A program made the position numbers and the translations under genes. Under the pieces are notes generated by a model. That model saw only the letters and a list, made by a program, of their open reading frames with translations, ran no database searches and was not told the DNA's origin. 64,000 nt of DNA from Actinomadura montaniterrae (GTDB lineage: Bacteria; Actinomycetota; Actinomycetes; Streptosporangiales; Streptosporangiaceae). This document shows positions 27,093 through 35,295 of the stretch, one piece after another; within the stretch, counting starts at the first letter, position 1, and every line of letters begins with the position of its first letter. Location: NCBI RefSeq assembly GCF_008923365.1, contig NZ_WBMR01000002.1, positions 118,136-182,135 on the forward strand, in the 5' to 3' direction.

Positions 27093-29957
27093 ATGGTGAC
27101 GGGTTCGGTCGTCAGTCCGGTCCTGGTCGGGCGGGACGGTGAGATCGCCGCGCTGAGGGCGGCCTACGAGCGGGCCCGCACGGGGCGGCCGGGGACGGTG
27201 CTGGTCTCCGGTGAGCCGGGCATCGGCAAGTCGCGGCTGGTCGCGGCCGGGGTCCGGGAGCTGCCCGGCGACCCCCTGGTGCTGTCCGGCGGGTGCCTGG
27301 AGCTGGGCTCGGAGGGTGCCCCGTACGTGCCGTTCGTCGCCGTCCTGCGGGATCTGGTGCGCCGGTTCGGGCGGGCGCCGGTGGCGGCGCTGCTGCCGCC
27401 GGGAGGCACCGCGCTCGGCGACTGGCTGCCCGACCTCGGGCCGGCGCCCGCGCGGTACGGGCCGACCCGGTTGCTGGAGGAGATGCTCACGCTGCTGTGC
27501 CGGGTGGCGGAGTCGCGGCCCGTCGTGGTCGTCGTGGAGGACCTGCACTGGGCGGACGCGTCGAGCCGGGAGCTGTTCGCCTACCTGGCCCGCAACCTCG
27601 CGGACGGCGCCGTCCTGCTGGTCGGGACCGTCCGCACCGGGGAGCCGGCCGCGGGGCACCCGAACCGGCGGATGCTCGCGGAGCTCGGTCGTGGCGGCGC
27701 GGTGGAGCGCATCGTCCTCGGCCCGCTGGAGCAGGGGGATGTCGCCGCGCTGCTCGCGGCCGTGGACGGGCAAGCGCCCGACCCGGCGCGCAGCGCGCGG
27801 ATCCACCGGCGCAGCGGCGGCAACCCGCTGTTCGTCGAGGCGCTGAGCAACGCGGGCGAGGCACCGTCCGGCGACCTGCGGAGCCTGCTGCTGGCCCGGA
27901 TCACCGACCTGCCGGGCCCGGCGCGGGAGGTGCTGGAGGCCCTCGCGGTCGCGGGGGCCGAGCTTCCCGACGACCTGGCCCGCGAGGTCGCCGGGGAGTC
28001 CGGGGACCGCGTCCGGGCGGCCATCGACGAGCTGAGCGGGCGCGATCTGGTGGTGGCACGGGACGACGGGTACGCGATCCGGCACGACCTCATCCGTGAG
28101 GCGGTGTACGAGGCGCTGCCGCCGGACCGGCGGCGGCACATGCACGCCCGGTGCGCCGAGGCGCTCGCCGGACGCGCCCGCGGCGGCACGGCCCTCGCGG
28201 AGCACTGGACGGCCGCGGGCGAGTTCGCGCGGGCGCTGCCCGCCGCCTGGCACGCGGCCGGCCTCGCGGCGCGACAGAACGCCTACGACGAGCAGCTCCA
28301 CCTGCTGGAGCTGGTCCTGGAGCAGTGGGAGAAGGTGCCGGACGCGTCCGGGCTCGTCGGCGCGAGCCGCACGGCCGTGCTGGAGCACGCCGCGGGGGTG
28401 GCGTTCGCGGCGGGCAGGTCCGCGGCGGGCGTGGCCTACGGCACCGCCGCGCTCGACGAGCTGGACCCGGCGGCCGAACCGGAGCGGGTCGCGCGGCTGC
28501 TCGGCCTGCGCGGCCGGTTGCGGAGCCGGCTCGACGGCACGGGACGCGACGATCTGCGCCGGGCGGTCGCGCTGGTGCCTGCGGGATCGGCGGATCCGCT
28601 GCGCAGCGGCCTGCTGTCGGCTTCGGCGTTCACCGACATCATGGCGGGCGACGCCGGCGACGCCCGGCGGCACGCGGCAGATGCCCTGGACATCGCCGAA
28701 CGGCTCGGCGCCGACGCGCTGCGCGCACCCGCACTGCTAGTCCTGGCGACGCTGCACGGCCAGGACGGCCACCAGGAGGAGACGCGCCGCACGTTCGCCG
28801 AGGCGCGCCGTACGGCCGAGGCCGCGGAGGACGCGCACACGTTCCTGACCACCTTCCAATGGGAGGCGAGCCATCTCACGGACGCGGGCCGCTACGAGGA
28901 GGCAGCCGCGCTCGCCCGCAGAGGGCAGCAGGCGGCCGAGCGGCTCGGCCAGGGCCGGTCCCGCGGCAGCATGCTCGCCGCCGTCCGCGCCGTCCCGCTG
29001 TGCTCGCTCGGACGCTGGGACGAGGCGCTGGAGGTCACCGGCGACGCCCTCGCCCTGGCACCGCCTCCGCTCTACACCGCCTTCCTGCGCCTCATCACCG
29101 CGGAGGTGAGCCACCGGCGGGGCGAGACCGGCCGGTTCGAGACGCTGCTGCGCCAGCTGACCGAGTTCGTACAGCACACGCCCGGCGCGGTCGAGGCGAC
29201 CTCCTCGTTGGCCCTGCTGCGCATCGTCCACGCGCTCGGCAGGGACGACCTCGAAGCCGCCGACCGGATCGTGGGCGAGCACCTGGCGGCCGCGGAAGCC
29301 TGGCCGCCGCACGACACGGCGCGGCTCGCGGTGCTCGGGGCGCGGGCGCAGCGGCTCCGGCGGACGGCGGCGCCGCGGAACCGGCGGATCGCGGACCAGG
29401 CCGCGGACCGGCTCGGGGAGCTGGCCCGTATGCTCGACGCCCTGCCGGCCGTCACCCCGGTGATCGACGCCCAGCGCCGCACCTTCCACGCGCTGACCTC
29501 ACCCGGTGAGCTGCCGGCCTGGGACGGGGCCGCGGACGCCTGGCGCGCTGTGAGCGACCCCTACGAGACGGCCGTCGTGCTGGCCGAGGGCGCGGTCGCC
29601 GCGCTCGCGTCCAACAACCGTCCGGGCGCCCGGGCGCGGCTGCGGGAGGCCCGTGCCCTCGCGACCACGCTGGGCGCCGCGCCGCTGCTGGCCCGCATCG
29701 ACGACCTGGCGTCCCGGGGCCGCCTCGGCGACGTCGCGGACGCCCCGGCGGGCAACGGCCTCGGCCTGACCCGCCGGGAGCTGGACGTGCTGAGGGTGCT
29801 CGCCCGCGGCCGGTCGAACCCGCAGATCGCCGCGGAGCTGTTCATCTCGCCCAACACCGTTGCGACCCATGTGGCGCGCATCCTCACCAAGCTCGGCGTG
29901 GCCACCCGGACGGAGGCCGCCGCCCGCGCCCGCGAGTACGACCTCCTCGACCGCTGA
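27093..29957 (+). CDS. Large ATP-binding LuxR-family (LAL) transcriptional regulator
   Basis: About 954 residues. The N-terminal AAA/STAND-type ATPase has Walker A GEPGIGKS at about residues 40-47 and a VVEDLHWADAS Walker B/sensor segment. A long TPR-like helical middle follows. The C-terminal LuxR HTH (LTRRELDVLRVLARGRSNPQ ... TVATHVARILTKLGV) covers the last 65 residues. LAL proteins are typical pathway-specific activators of polyketide clusters, with ATP binding controlled by an inducer sensed through the helical domain. The frame opens at 27015, but the ATG at 27093 places the ATPase at a normal distance. The gene lies immediately before the glycosyltransferase block on the same strand, so it probably regulates the aromatic polyketide cluster. 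Confidence 0.85.
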   Translation: MVTGSVVSPVLVGRDGEIAALRAAYERARTGRPGTVLVSGEPGIGKSRLVAAGVRELPGDPLVLSGGCLELGSEGAPYVPFVAVLRDLVRRFGRAPVAALLPPGGTALGDWLPDLGPAPARYGPTRLLEEMLTLLCRVAESRPVVVVVEDLHWADASSRELFAYLARNLADGAVLLVGTVRTGEPAAGHPNRRMLAELGRGGAVERIVLGPLEQGDVAALLAAVDGQAPDPARSARIHRRSGGNPLFVEALSNAGEAPSGDLRSLLLARITDLPGPAREVLEALAVAGAELPDDLAREVAGESGDRVRAAIDELSGRDLVVARDDGYAIRHDLIREAVYEALPPDRRRHMHARCAEALAGRARGGTALAEHWTAAGEFARALPAAWHAAGLAARQNAYDEQLHLLELVLEQWEKVPDASGLVGASRTAVLEHAAGVAFAAGRSAAGVAYGTAALDELDPAAEPERVARLLGLRGRLRSRLDGTGRDDLRRAVALVPAGSADPLRSGLLSASAFTDIMAGDAGDARRHAADALDIAERLGADALRAPALLVLATLHGQDGHQEETRRTFAEARRTAEAAEDAHTFLTTFQWEASHLTDAGRYEEAAALARRGQQAAERLGQGRSRGSMLAAVRAVPLCSLGRWDEALEVTGDALALAPPPLYTAFLRLITAEVSHRRGETGRFETLLRQLTEFVQHTPGAVEATSSLALLRIVHALGRDDLEAADRIVGEHLAAAEAWPPHDTARLAVLGARAQRLRRTAAPRNRRIADQAADRLGELARMLDALPAVTPVIDAQRRTFHALTSPGELPAWDGAADAWRAVSDPYETAVVLAEGAVAALASNNRPGARARLREARALATTLGAAPLLARIDDLASRGRLGDVADAPAGNGLGLTRRELDVLRVLARGRSNPQIAAELFISPNTVATHVARILTKLGVATRTEAAARAREYDLLDR

Positions 29958-29983
29958 GCCCCGCCCTCGCAGGGAAGCGGGGC
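29958..29983 (+). terminator. Short GC-rich stem-loop after the LAL gene
   Basis: GCCCCGC pairs with GCGGGGC across 12 bases, directly after the LAL stop codon. It is short (7 bp) and lacks a T-run, so it may only attenuate transcription into the glycosyltransferase operon about 105 bases downstream. Confidence 0.4.
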
Positions 29984-30089
29984 CGTGCCGACTTGAGCGG
30001 TCTCCGAGGGGAACGCGAATCGTCCGATCCAGGGTGGAGGCGACCGCCCCGGCCCGGCCGGGGCACCGCCGCCCGCCCGAGGATCGCTG

Positions 30090-31232
30090 ATGCGCGCACT
30101 GCTGCTGAGCACGCCGTTCGTCTCGCATGTCGCCCCGGTGATCCCGCTGGCCTGGGCGTTGCGGGCGGCGGGCCACGAGGTGATCGTCGCCGGGCAGCCG
30201 GACGTGGCGGACGGCGTCCGGGCGGCGGGACTGTGCGGCGCGCCGATCGGCGAACGCTACGGCGGGACGGAGATGATGGCGCTGCACCTGCCCCCGGACA
30301 CCCGCCCCCTCCAGGTCATGGGCCCGGGCACCGCGGAGACCGCGGCCCTGGAGGCGAGGGCGTGGCGCCGGCACGCGGAGTTCATGCTGCCGCCGTACCT
30401 GGAGTTCGCCCGGTCGTGGCGGCCCGACCTGATCATCTCCGAGCAGCTGGAGTTCGCGGGGGTACGAATCGGCGAGCGGCTCGGCGTCCCCGTCGTGCGG
30501 CATCGCTGGTTCGCCGACCCGTACGGCGAGCACCTGGCGGGGCTGCCCGAGCCCGACCTGACCCTCGATCCCTGCCCATGCCCGGCTCCCGGCGACTCCC
30601 GCGCCGCTTCCCGAGTGCAGGCGATCCGGCCCGTGCCATGGAACGGCACAGGGCCGCCCCCGGCCGGCCTCGAGCCCGCGACCGCGCGCGACCACCGCGT
30701 CTGCGTCAGCCTGGGAAACCAGACTCTCACCCTCAACGGCATGCCTCTGCTGCGCGGCATCGTCGCCGCGTTCGCCCTGATGCCGGACGTCGAAGCCGTC
30801 GTCACGGTGGACGAGGCGTACCGTGCCGGCCTCGGCCCGGTGGCGGGAAACGTCACGGTGATCCCGCCGACTCCCCTCGTCCACGTCCTGGACGGCTGCG
30901 ACGCGATCGTTCATCACGCCGGCGCCGGGACCGCGCTCACCGCCACGGTCGCCGGGCTGCCGCAGCTCGTCCTCCCGCAGCTGGCCGACCAGTTCGCCAA
31001 CGCCGACAGGCTCGTGGCCGCGGGCGCCGCCGTCTCCGTCGCGACGGCCGAAGAGCAGGACGACCCCGCGGTCCTCGCGGACCGCCTCCGCGGTCTGCTC
31101 GACGAGCCCGCCGCCGCCGCGGCCGCGACCCGGCTGGCGGACGCCGTACGGACCATGCCGAGTCCCATCGAGACCACCCGCCGCCTGGAAGGGCTCGCCT
31201 CCCTCGAGGTGGCAGGACGGAGAGAACGATGA
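30090..31232 (+). CDS. Glycosyltransferase 1 (macrolide/aromatic-type GT-B, family 1)
   Basis: A 380-residue GT-B enzyme that transfers an NDP-activated sugar to a natural-product acceptor. The N-terminal LLLSTPFVSHVAPVIPLAWA and the C-terminal nucleotide-binding block HHAGAGTALTA ... LPQLADQFANADRL match the EryCIII/UrdGT-type family. The ATG at 30090 has GAGGA upstream. It is the first of four tandem paralogues; its stop overlaps the MFS transporter ATG (ATGA). The donor-site motif reads HHAGAGT where the other copies have HHGG, a difference that may alter donor choice. No P450-like activator partner of the DesVIII type is present. Sugar and acceptor position cannot be assigned from sequence. 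Confidence 0.85.
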   Translation: MRALLLSTPFVSHVAPVIPLAWALRAAGHEVIVAGQPDVADGVRAAGLCGAPIGERYGGTEMMALHLPPDTRPLQVMGPGTAETAALEARAWRRHAEFMLPPYLEFARSWRPDLIISEQLEFAGVRIGERLGVPVVRHRWFADPYGEHLAGLPEPDLTLDPCPCPAPGDSRAASRVQAIRPVPWNGTGPPPAGLEPATARDHRVCVSLGNQTLTLNGMPLLRGIVAAFALMPDVEAVVTVDEAYRAGLGPVAGNVTVIPPTPLVHVLDGCDAIVHHAGAGTALTATVAGLPQLVLPQLADQFANADRLVAAGAAVSVATAEEQDDPAVLADRLRGLLDEPAAAAAATRLADAVRTMPSPIETTRRLEGLASLEVAGRRER

Positions 31233-32872
31233 ACGCGAAGGCGCCCGCCGGGGAAGAGGTCCGCGCGGACAGACCGCTCCCGCCCGGGATGACCGAGCTG
31301 CGGGTCCTGCTGTTCAGCATCGGCATGATGCTGACGATGGTGCTGGCGCTGCTGGACCAGAGCATCGTGGCCGCCGCCGCCCCGCAGATCCTCACCGACC
31401 TGCATCCGGTGGGCGGCGTCGGGCAGTTCCCCTGGCTGATCACCGCGTACATGCTGGCCGCGACCACCGCGCAGCCGCTCTACGGCCGGCTCAGCGACAA
31501 CCTCGGCCCGAAGCGCATCTACCTTGGCGCCCTCGCGGTCTTCCTGCTCGGCTCGGTGCTCTGCGCGTTCGCCCAGAGCATGCCCCAGCTCATCGCCTTC
31601 CGGGCGGTGCAGGGCCTCGGCGGCGGCGGGCTGATGAGCATGGGCCTCATCGTCATGGCGACCCTCTACCCGCCCAAGGAGCGCGGCACCGGCGCGGGGA
31701 TCGGCGGGCTGCTCATCGCCCTCTCGCTGGTCGCGGGGCCACCGCTCGGCTCCTGGCTCAGCGACCGGTTCTCCTGGCGGTGGATCTTCTACGTCAACCT
31801 GCCGATCTGCGTCGGCGCGTTCGTCCTCATCGCCCTGTCCCTGCGCCTCGCGCCGCCCCGGGGCCCGCGCCGCGGGCTCGATCTCATCGGCGCCGCCCTG
31901 ATCGGCGCCGGCGCGAGCGGGCTGCTGCTCGCCGCGAAGGAGGCCGGGGAACCGCACGTGTCGGCGTCCGGGCTGCTCGTGCCCGGCGCGGTGGGGCTGG
32001 CCCTGACGGTCGCCTTCGTGGTGCGCCAGGCGACCACGGCGGAGCCGCTGATCTCGCTGTCGGTGTTCCGCGACCCGGTGTTCAGGCTGCTGGCGCCGCT
32101 CCAGTTCATCGGCGGGTTCGCGCTGCTCACGCTGCCCATGTTCGTCGTCACCTACCTGCGGGTGATCCGCAATGACACCGCCGGATCGGTGGTCGTGCAC
32201 ATCGTCCCGATGGCGATCGGCATCGCGCTGGTCTTCCTGGTCTGGGGCCGGGTGCTGGCCCGCACCGGCCGCTGCAAGCCCGTCCTGGTGGCGACCACGC
32301 TGATCAGCGCGGCGGCCGCCGCGCTCGCCGCCCTGCTCCCGATCGACACCGACCCGCTGTTCCTGGACGGGTGCCTCGTGCTGCTCGGCGTCGGAGTGGG
32401 CGGGGTCACGCAGGTGGCCCTGTTCGCCACCCAGGCCGCCGCCCCGCCCGAACGGCTCGGCGTGATCACCACCGCGGCGCGGTTCGCCACGACGCTGGGC
32501 TCGGCGGTCGGCAGCGCGGTGCTCGGCGCGATCCTGAACACCCGGTTCGCGAGCGCGCTCTCGGGCACGCGGGTCGGCGCGACGGACGAGGACGCGCTGT
32601 TCGAGCACCTGCGCACGGCGTCCGGCCCGGTGCGCGACCGGCTCGTGCACGCCTACGCCGCGGCCTCGGACGCGGTGTTCGTCACCTCCGCCGTCATGAT
32701 CGCGCTCGCGGTGCTGCTCGCCGTGCTGGTCCGCGACATCCGCGTGAACGTGGCCGAGCCGGACGCGCGTGAGCCGGACGCGTGTGAGCCGGACGCGCCC
32801 GCGGCGGACGTACCCGCGGCGGACGCGCCCGCGCCGAACGTGGCCGAGCCCGACTCGGCCCCCCACCTCTAG
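31229..32872 (+). CDS. MFS drug exporter, 14-TM EmrB/QacA family
   Basis: A 547-residue major facilitator. Motif A-like YGRLSDNLGPKRIYLG follows the second membrane segment, and LDQSIVAAAAPQI in the first is the DHA2 family signature. GLLIALSLVAGPPLGSWLSD is the motif C region of proton antiporters. About 14 hydrophobic segments are visible. It should export the cluster product and give self-resistance. The gene is translationally coupled to glycosyltransferase 1 and followed after nine bases by glycosyltransferase 2, so export and glycosylation are co-expressed. The last 40 residues are an unusual Pro/Asp/Ala repeat tail (repeated EPDA-type units). Confidence 0.9.
   Translation: MNAKAPAGEEVRADRPLPPGMTELRVLLFSIGMMLTMVLALLDQSIVAAAAPQILTDLHPVGGVGQFPWLITAYMLAATTAQPLYGRLSDNLGPKRIYLGALAVFLLGSVLCAFAQSMPQLIAFRAVQGLGGGGLMSMGLIVMATLYPPKERGTGAGIGGLLIALSLVAGPPLGSWLSDRFSWRWIFYVNLPICVGAFVLIALSLRLAPPRGPRRGLDLIGAALIGAGASGLLLAAKEAGEPHVSASGLLVPGAVGLALTVAFVVRQATTAEPLISLSVFRDPVFRLLAPLQFIGGFALLTLPMFVVTYLRVIRNDTAGSVVVHIVPMAIGIALVFLVWGRVLARTGRCKPVLVATTLISAAAAALAALLPIDTDPLFLDGCLVLLGVGVGGVTQVALFATQAAAPPERLGVITTAARFATTLGSAVGSAVLGAILNTRFASALSGTRVGATDEDALFEHLRTASGPVRDRLVHAYAAASDAVFVTSAVMIALAVLLAVLVRDIRVNVAEPDAREPDACEPDAPAADVPAADAPAPNVAEPDSAPHL
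32749..32866 (+). repeat. Low-complexity repeat encoding the exporter's EPDA/AADVP tail
   Basis: Units of GAGCCGGACGCG and GCGGCGGACG recur in frame at the 3' end of the transporter gene, encoding acidic EPDA-type repeats in the cytoplasmic tail. The pattern suggests slippage-driven expansion. No function is apparent. Confidence 0.6.
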
Positions 32873-32881
32873 GAGCCTCCG

Positions 32882-34039
32882 TTGCGCGTCCTCATGTTGA
32901 GCACGCCCGTGTCCACACACTTCGCGTCGATGGTGCCGGTCGCCTGGGCGCTGCGCGCGGCCGGTCACGAGCTGGTCGTCGCCGGGCAGCCCGACATCGC
33001 CGCCGCGGTGCGCGACGCGGGCATGAACTACGCCGTCTTCGGACCCCGCTTCCACGCCCTCGACCTGCTGCTGCCCTTCCTCGGCGGCGGCGACCGGCCG
33101 CTCCAGATCCTCGGGCCCGCGACGGCGGAGTCGCTGGAGAGCGGCACCCGGCCCTGGGTCCTGCACAGCCGCTACCTGCTCCCCCGCTACCTGGAGTTCG
33201 CGCGGTCGTGGCGGCCGGACCTGATCCTCTCCGAGCAGTTCGAGTTCGCCGGGCTGGTCATCGGCGGGGCGCTCGGAATCCCGGTCGTGCAGCACCGCTG
33301 GGGCGTGGACATGCTCGCGTTCGCGATGCGCCCGGCGGCCGAGGAACTGCTCGCCGGGGCGTGCGAACGGCTCCGCCTCGCCCGGCTGCCCGAGCCCGAG
33401 CTGATCCTGGACCCGACCCCGCCCGAGCTGCAGCTGCCCGAGCTGCCCCCGGCGCAGCCCGTCCGTCCCGTGCCCTTCAACGGCACCGGGTCGCTGCCCG
33501 GCTGGGTACACGAGCCGTTCCCGCAGAGCCGCCGGGTGTGCGTGAGCCTGGGCAACCAGACCCTCGCGCTGAACGGCGTGCCGCTGCTGAAGAACATCAT
33601 CGCCGCGCTCGGCCGGCTGCCCGGCGTGCAGGCGGTCGTCACCGCGGAGCCCGAGTACCACGAGGAGATCGGGACCGTGCCCGAGCACGTCCTGATCGTC
33701 CCGCCGACGCCGCTCTCGCACTTCCTGCACACCTGCGACGCGATCGTCCACCACGGCGGCGCCGGAACGACGCTCACCGCCCTCGCCACCGGCCTGCCGC
33801 AGCTCGTCCTGCCCCAGGTCGTGGACCTGGCGGGCGAGCGGCTGGTCGCCACGGGAGCGGCGGTCAGCATCCGGGATCCGAAGGAACAGGACGACCCGGA
33901 CGTCGTCGCGGACCGCCTGCGCGCCGTGCTCGACGAGCCGCACCGCGCCGAGGCCGCGGCGGCCTTGCGGGACGCCGTCCATGCCATGCCGTCCCCCGCC
34001 CAGCTCGTTCCCCGGCTCGAGAAGCTCGCCGGGCCGTGA
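32882..34039 (+). CDS. Glycosyltransferase 2 (GT-B, family 1)
   Basis: A 385-residue paralogue of the other tandem glycosyltransferases. It begins MRVLMLSTPVSTHFASMVPV from a TTG codon at 32882 with AGGAG at the right distance (TAGGAGCCTCCG). The acceptor half differs from its neighbours, while the C-terminal donor block (HHGGAGTTLTA ... LPQVVDLAGERLVATGAAV) and the middle VCVSLGNQTLALNGVPLLKN segment are strongly shared. The donor block lacks the usual DQ pair (DL instead), which in this family helps hold the sugar. This may signal a different donor or weak activity. It lies between the exporter and glycosyltransferase 3 in one operon. Confidence 0.85.
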   Translation: MRVLMLSTPVSTHFASMVPVAWALRAAGHELVVAGQPDIAAAVRDAGMNYAVFGPRFHALDLLLPFLGGGDRPLQILGPATAESLESGTRPWVLHSRYLLPRYLEFARSWRPDLILSEQFEFAGLVIGGALGIPVVQHRWGVDMLAFAMRPAAEELLAGACERLRLARLPEPELILDPTPPELQLPELPPAQPVRPVPFNGTGSLPGWVHEPFPQSRRVCVSLGNQTLALNGVPLLKNIIAALGRLPGVQAVVTAEPEYHEEIGTVPEHVLIVPPTPLSHFLHTCDAIVHHGGAGTTLTALATGLPQLVLPQVVDLAGERLVATGAAVSIRDPKEQDDPDVVADRLRAVLDEPHRAEAAAALRDAVHAMPSPAQLVPRLEKLAGP

Positions 34040-34065
34040 CCGGTCCGGCCCCGCAAGGAGTCCAC

Positions 34066-35295
34066 ATGCGCGTACTGATGCTGAGCACGCCGTTCCCCAC
34101 CCACTTCACGCCGATGGTGCCGCTGGCCTGGGCGCTGCGCGGGGCGGGCCACGACGTCGCGGTCGCCGGGCAGCCCGACGTCACCGACGCCGCCCACGCC
34201 GCCGGCCTGCCCACGGTCGTGATCGGCGAGCGTTTCCACGCGTCCGACATCTTCAGCCGCAAGCTGCCCGCCGGGAAGCGGCCGCTGGAGCTGATGGGGC
34301 CGCCGACGCCCGAGCTGCTGGCGTCGACCTCGCGGATGTGGGAGATCCACGCCCGCTACCTGGTGCCCCGGTATCTGGAGTTCGCCCGGGACTGGCGTCC
34401 TGATCTCATCGTCACCGAGCAGATGGAGTTCGCCGGCCGCATGATCGGTGGCGTGCTCGGCGTGCCCGTGGTGGCGCACCGCTGGTTCATCGACCCGCTC
34501 AGCGGCCCCACGGCCGGCTCGGTGCGGGCGTTCCTGCACGGCGCCTCGACGCGGCTCGGGCTGGAGGACGGGCTGCCCGAGCCCGACCTGATCCTGGATC
34601 CCTGCCCGCCGAAGCTGCAGGTGCCCGGCCTGCCCGAGGGGCTGCCCATCCGGCCCGTCCCGTCGAACGGGTCGGGGCCGCTGCCGGGCTGGGCCCTCCG
34701 GCCGCGCATCCGGGAGCACCGCGTCTGCGTGAGCCTCGGCAACCAGACCATCGCCCTGAACGGGATGCCGCTGCTGAAGAACATCATCGCCGGCATCGCC
34801 CGCCTGCCCGACGTCGAGGCGATCGTCACCGCCGCCACCGAGTTCCACCCGGAGCCGGCGGAGGTGCCGGACCAGGTCAAGGTCGTGCCGCCGACGCCGC
34901 TCAACCAGTTCCTGCACACCTGCGACGCCGTCGTCCACCACGGCGGCGCCGGCAGCTCGCTGACCGCGACCGCGATGGGCGTACCGCAGCTGGTGCTGCC
35001 GCAGATGGTCGACCAGTTCCCGAACGCGCTGCGGCTGGCCGACAGCGGTGCGGCGATCGCGGTCGAGTCCGCGGCCGGGCAGGACGACCCGGGCGTCGTG
35101 GCCGGGCATCTCAGGGAGCTTCTCACCGAGCCCTCCTGGGCCGCGGCGGCGGCCGAGCTGAAGGCCGCCGCCGACGCGATGCCCTCCCCCGCGCAGGTCG
35201 TGCCGCGGCTCGAAGCGCTCGCGGCGACCGGCCGCCACGCGACCGACGGCCAGGCGACCGACCGCCATGACGAGGAGCGTCGATGCGCGTCCTGA
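34066..35295 (+). CDS. Glycosyltransferase 3 (GT-B, family 1)
   Basis: A 409-residue member of the tandem set. The ATG at 34066 follows AAGGAGTCCAC. The C-terminal donor block reads HHGGAGSSLTATAMG ... LPQMVDQFPNALRL, including the DQ pair that contacts the sugar. The first 48 codons share a nearly identical DNA stretch with glycosyltransferase 4, whereas the acceptor region beyond differs. The C-terminal 20 residues (RHATDGQATDRHDEERRCAS) extend beyond the family's usual end. The stop overlaps the next gene's start by 13 bases, so glycosyltransferases 3 and 4 are translationally coupled. Confidence 0.85.
   Translation: MRVLMLSTPFPTHFTPMVPLAWALRGAGHDVAVAGQPDVTDAAHAAGLPTVVIGERFHASDIFSRKLPAGKRPLELMGPPTPELLASTSRMWEIHARYLVPRYLEFARDWRPDLIVTEQMEFAGRMIGGVLGVPVVAHRWFIDPLSGPTAGSVRAFLHGASTRLGLEDGLPEPDLILDPCPPKLQVPGLPEGLPIRPVPSNGSGPLPGWALRPRIREHRVCVSLGNQTIALNGMPLLKNIIAGIARLPDVEAIVTAATEFHPEPAEVPDQVKVVPPTPLNQFLHTCDAVVHHGGAGSSLTATAMGVPQLVLPQMVDQFPNALRLADSGAAIAVESAAGQDDPGVVAGHLRELLTEPSWAAAAAELKAAADAMPSPAQVVPRLEALAATGRHATDGQATDRHDEERRCAS
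34097..34209 (+). repeat. Near-identical tract shared by glycosyltransferases 3 and 4 (copy A)
   Basis: This 113-base tract matches 35314-35426 with one mismatch (GCG versus GTG in the codon after GACGTC), while the flanking coding sequence is much more diverged. It covers the acceptor-side N-terminal strand and helix (HFTPMVPLAWALRGAGHDV). The sharp edges suggest recent gene conversion between tandem copies rather than simple conservation. Confidence 0.75.

Noticed and set aside
30914..33982. A 1022-codon minus-strand frame across the glycosyltransferase and exporter genes
   Set aside because: Arg/Gly/His-rich antisense text; the plus-strand genes have full family motifs and ribosome sites.
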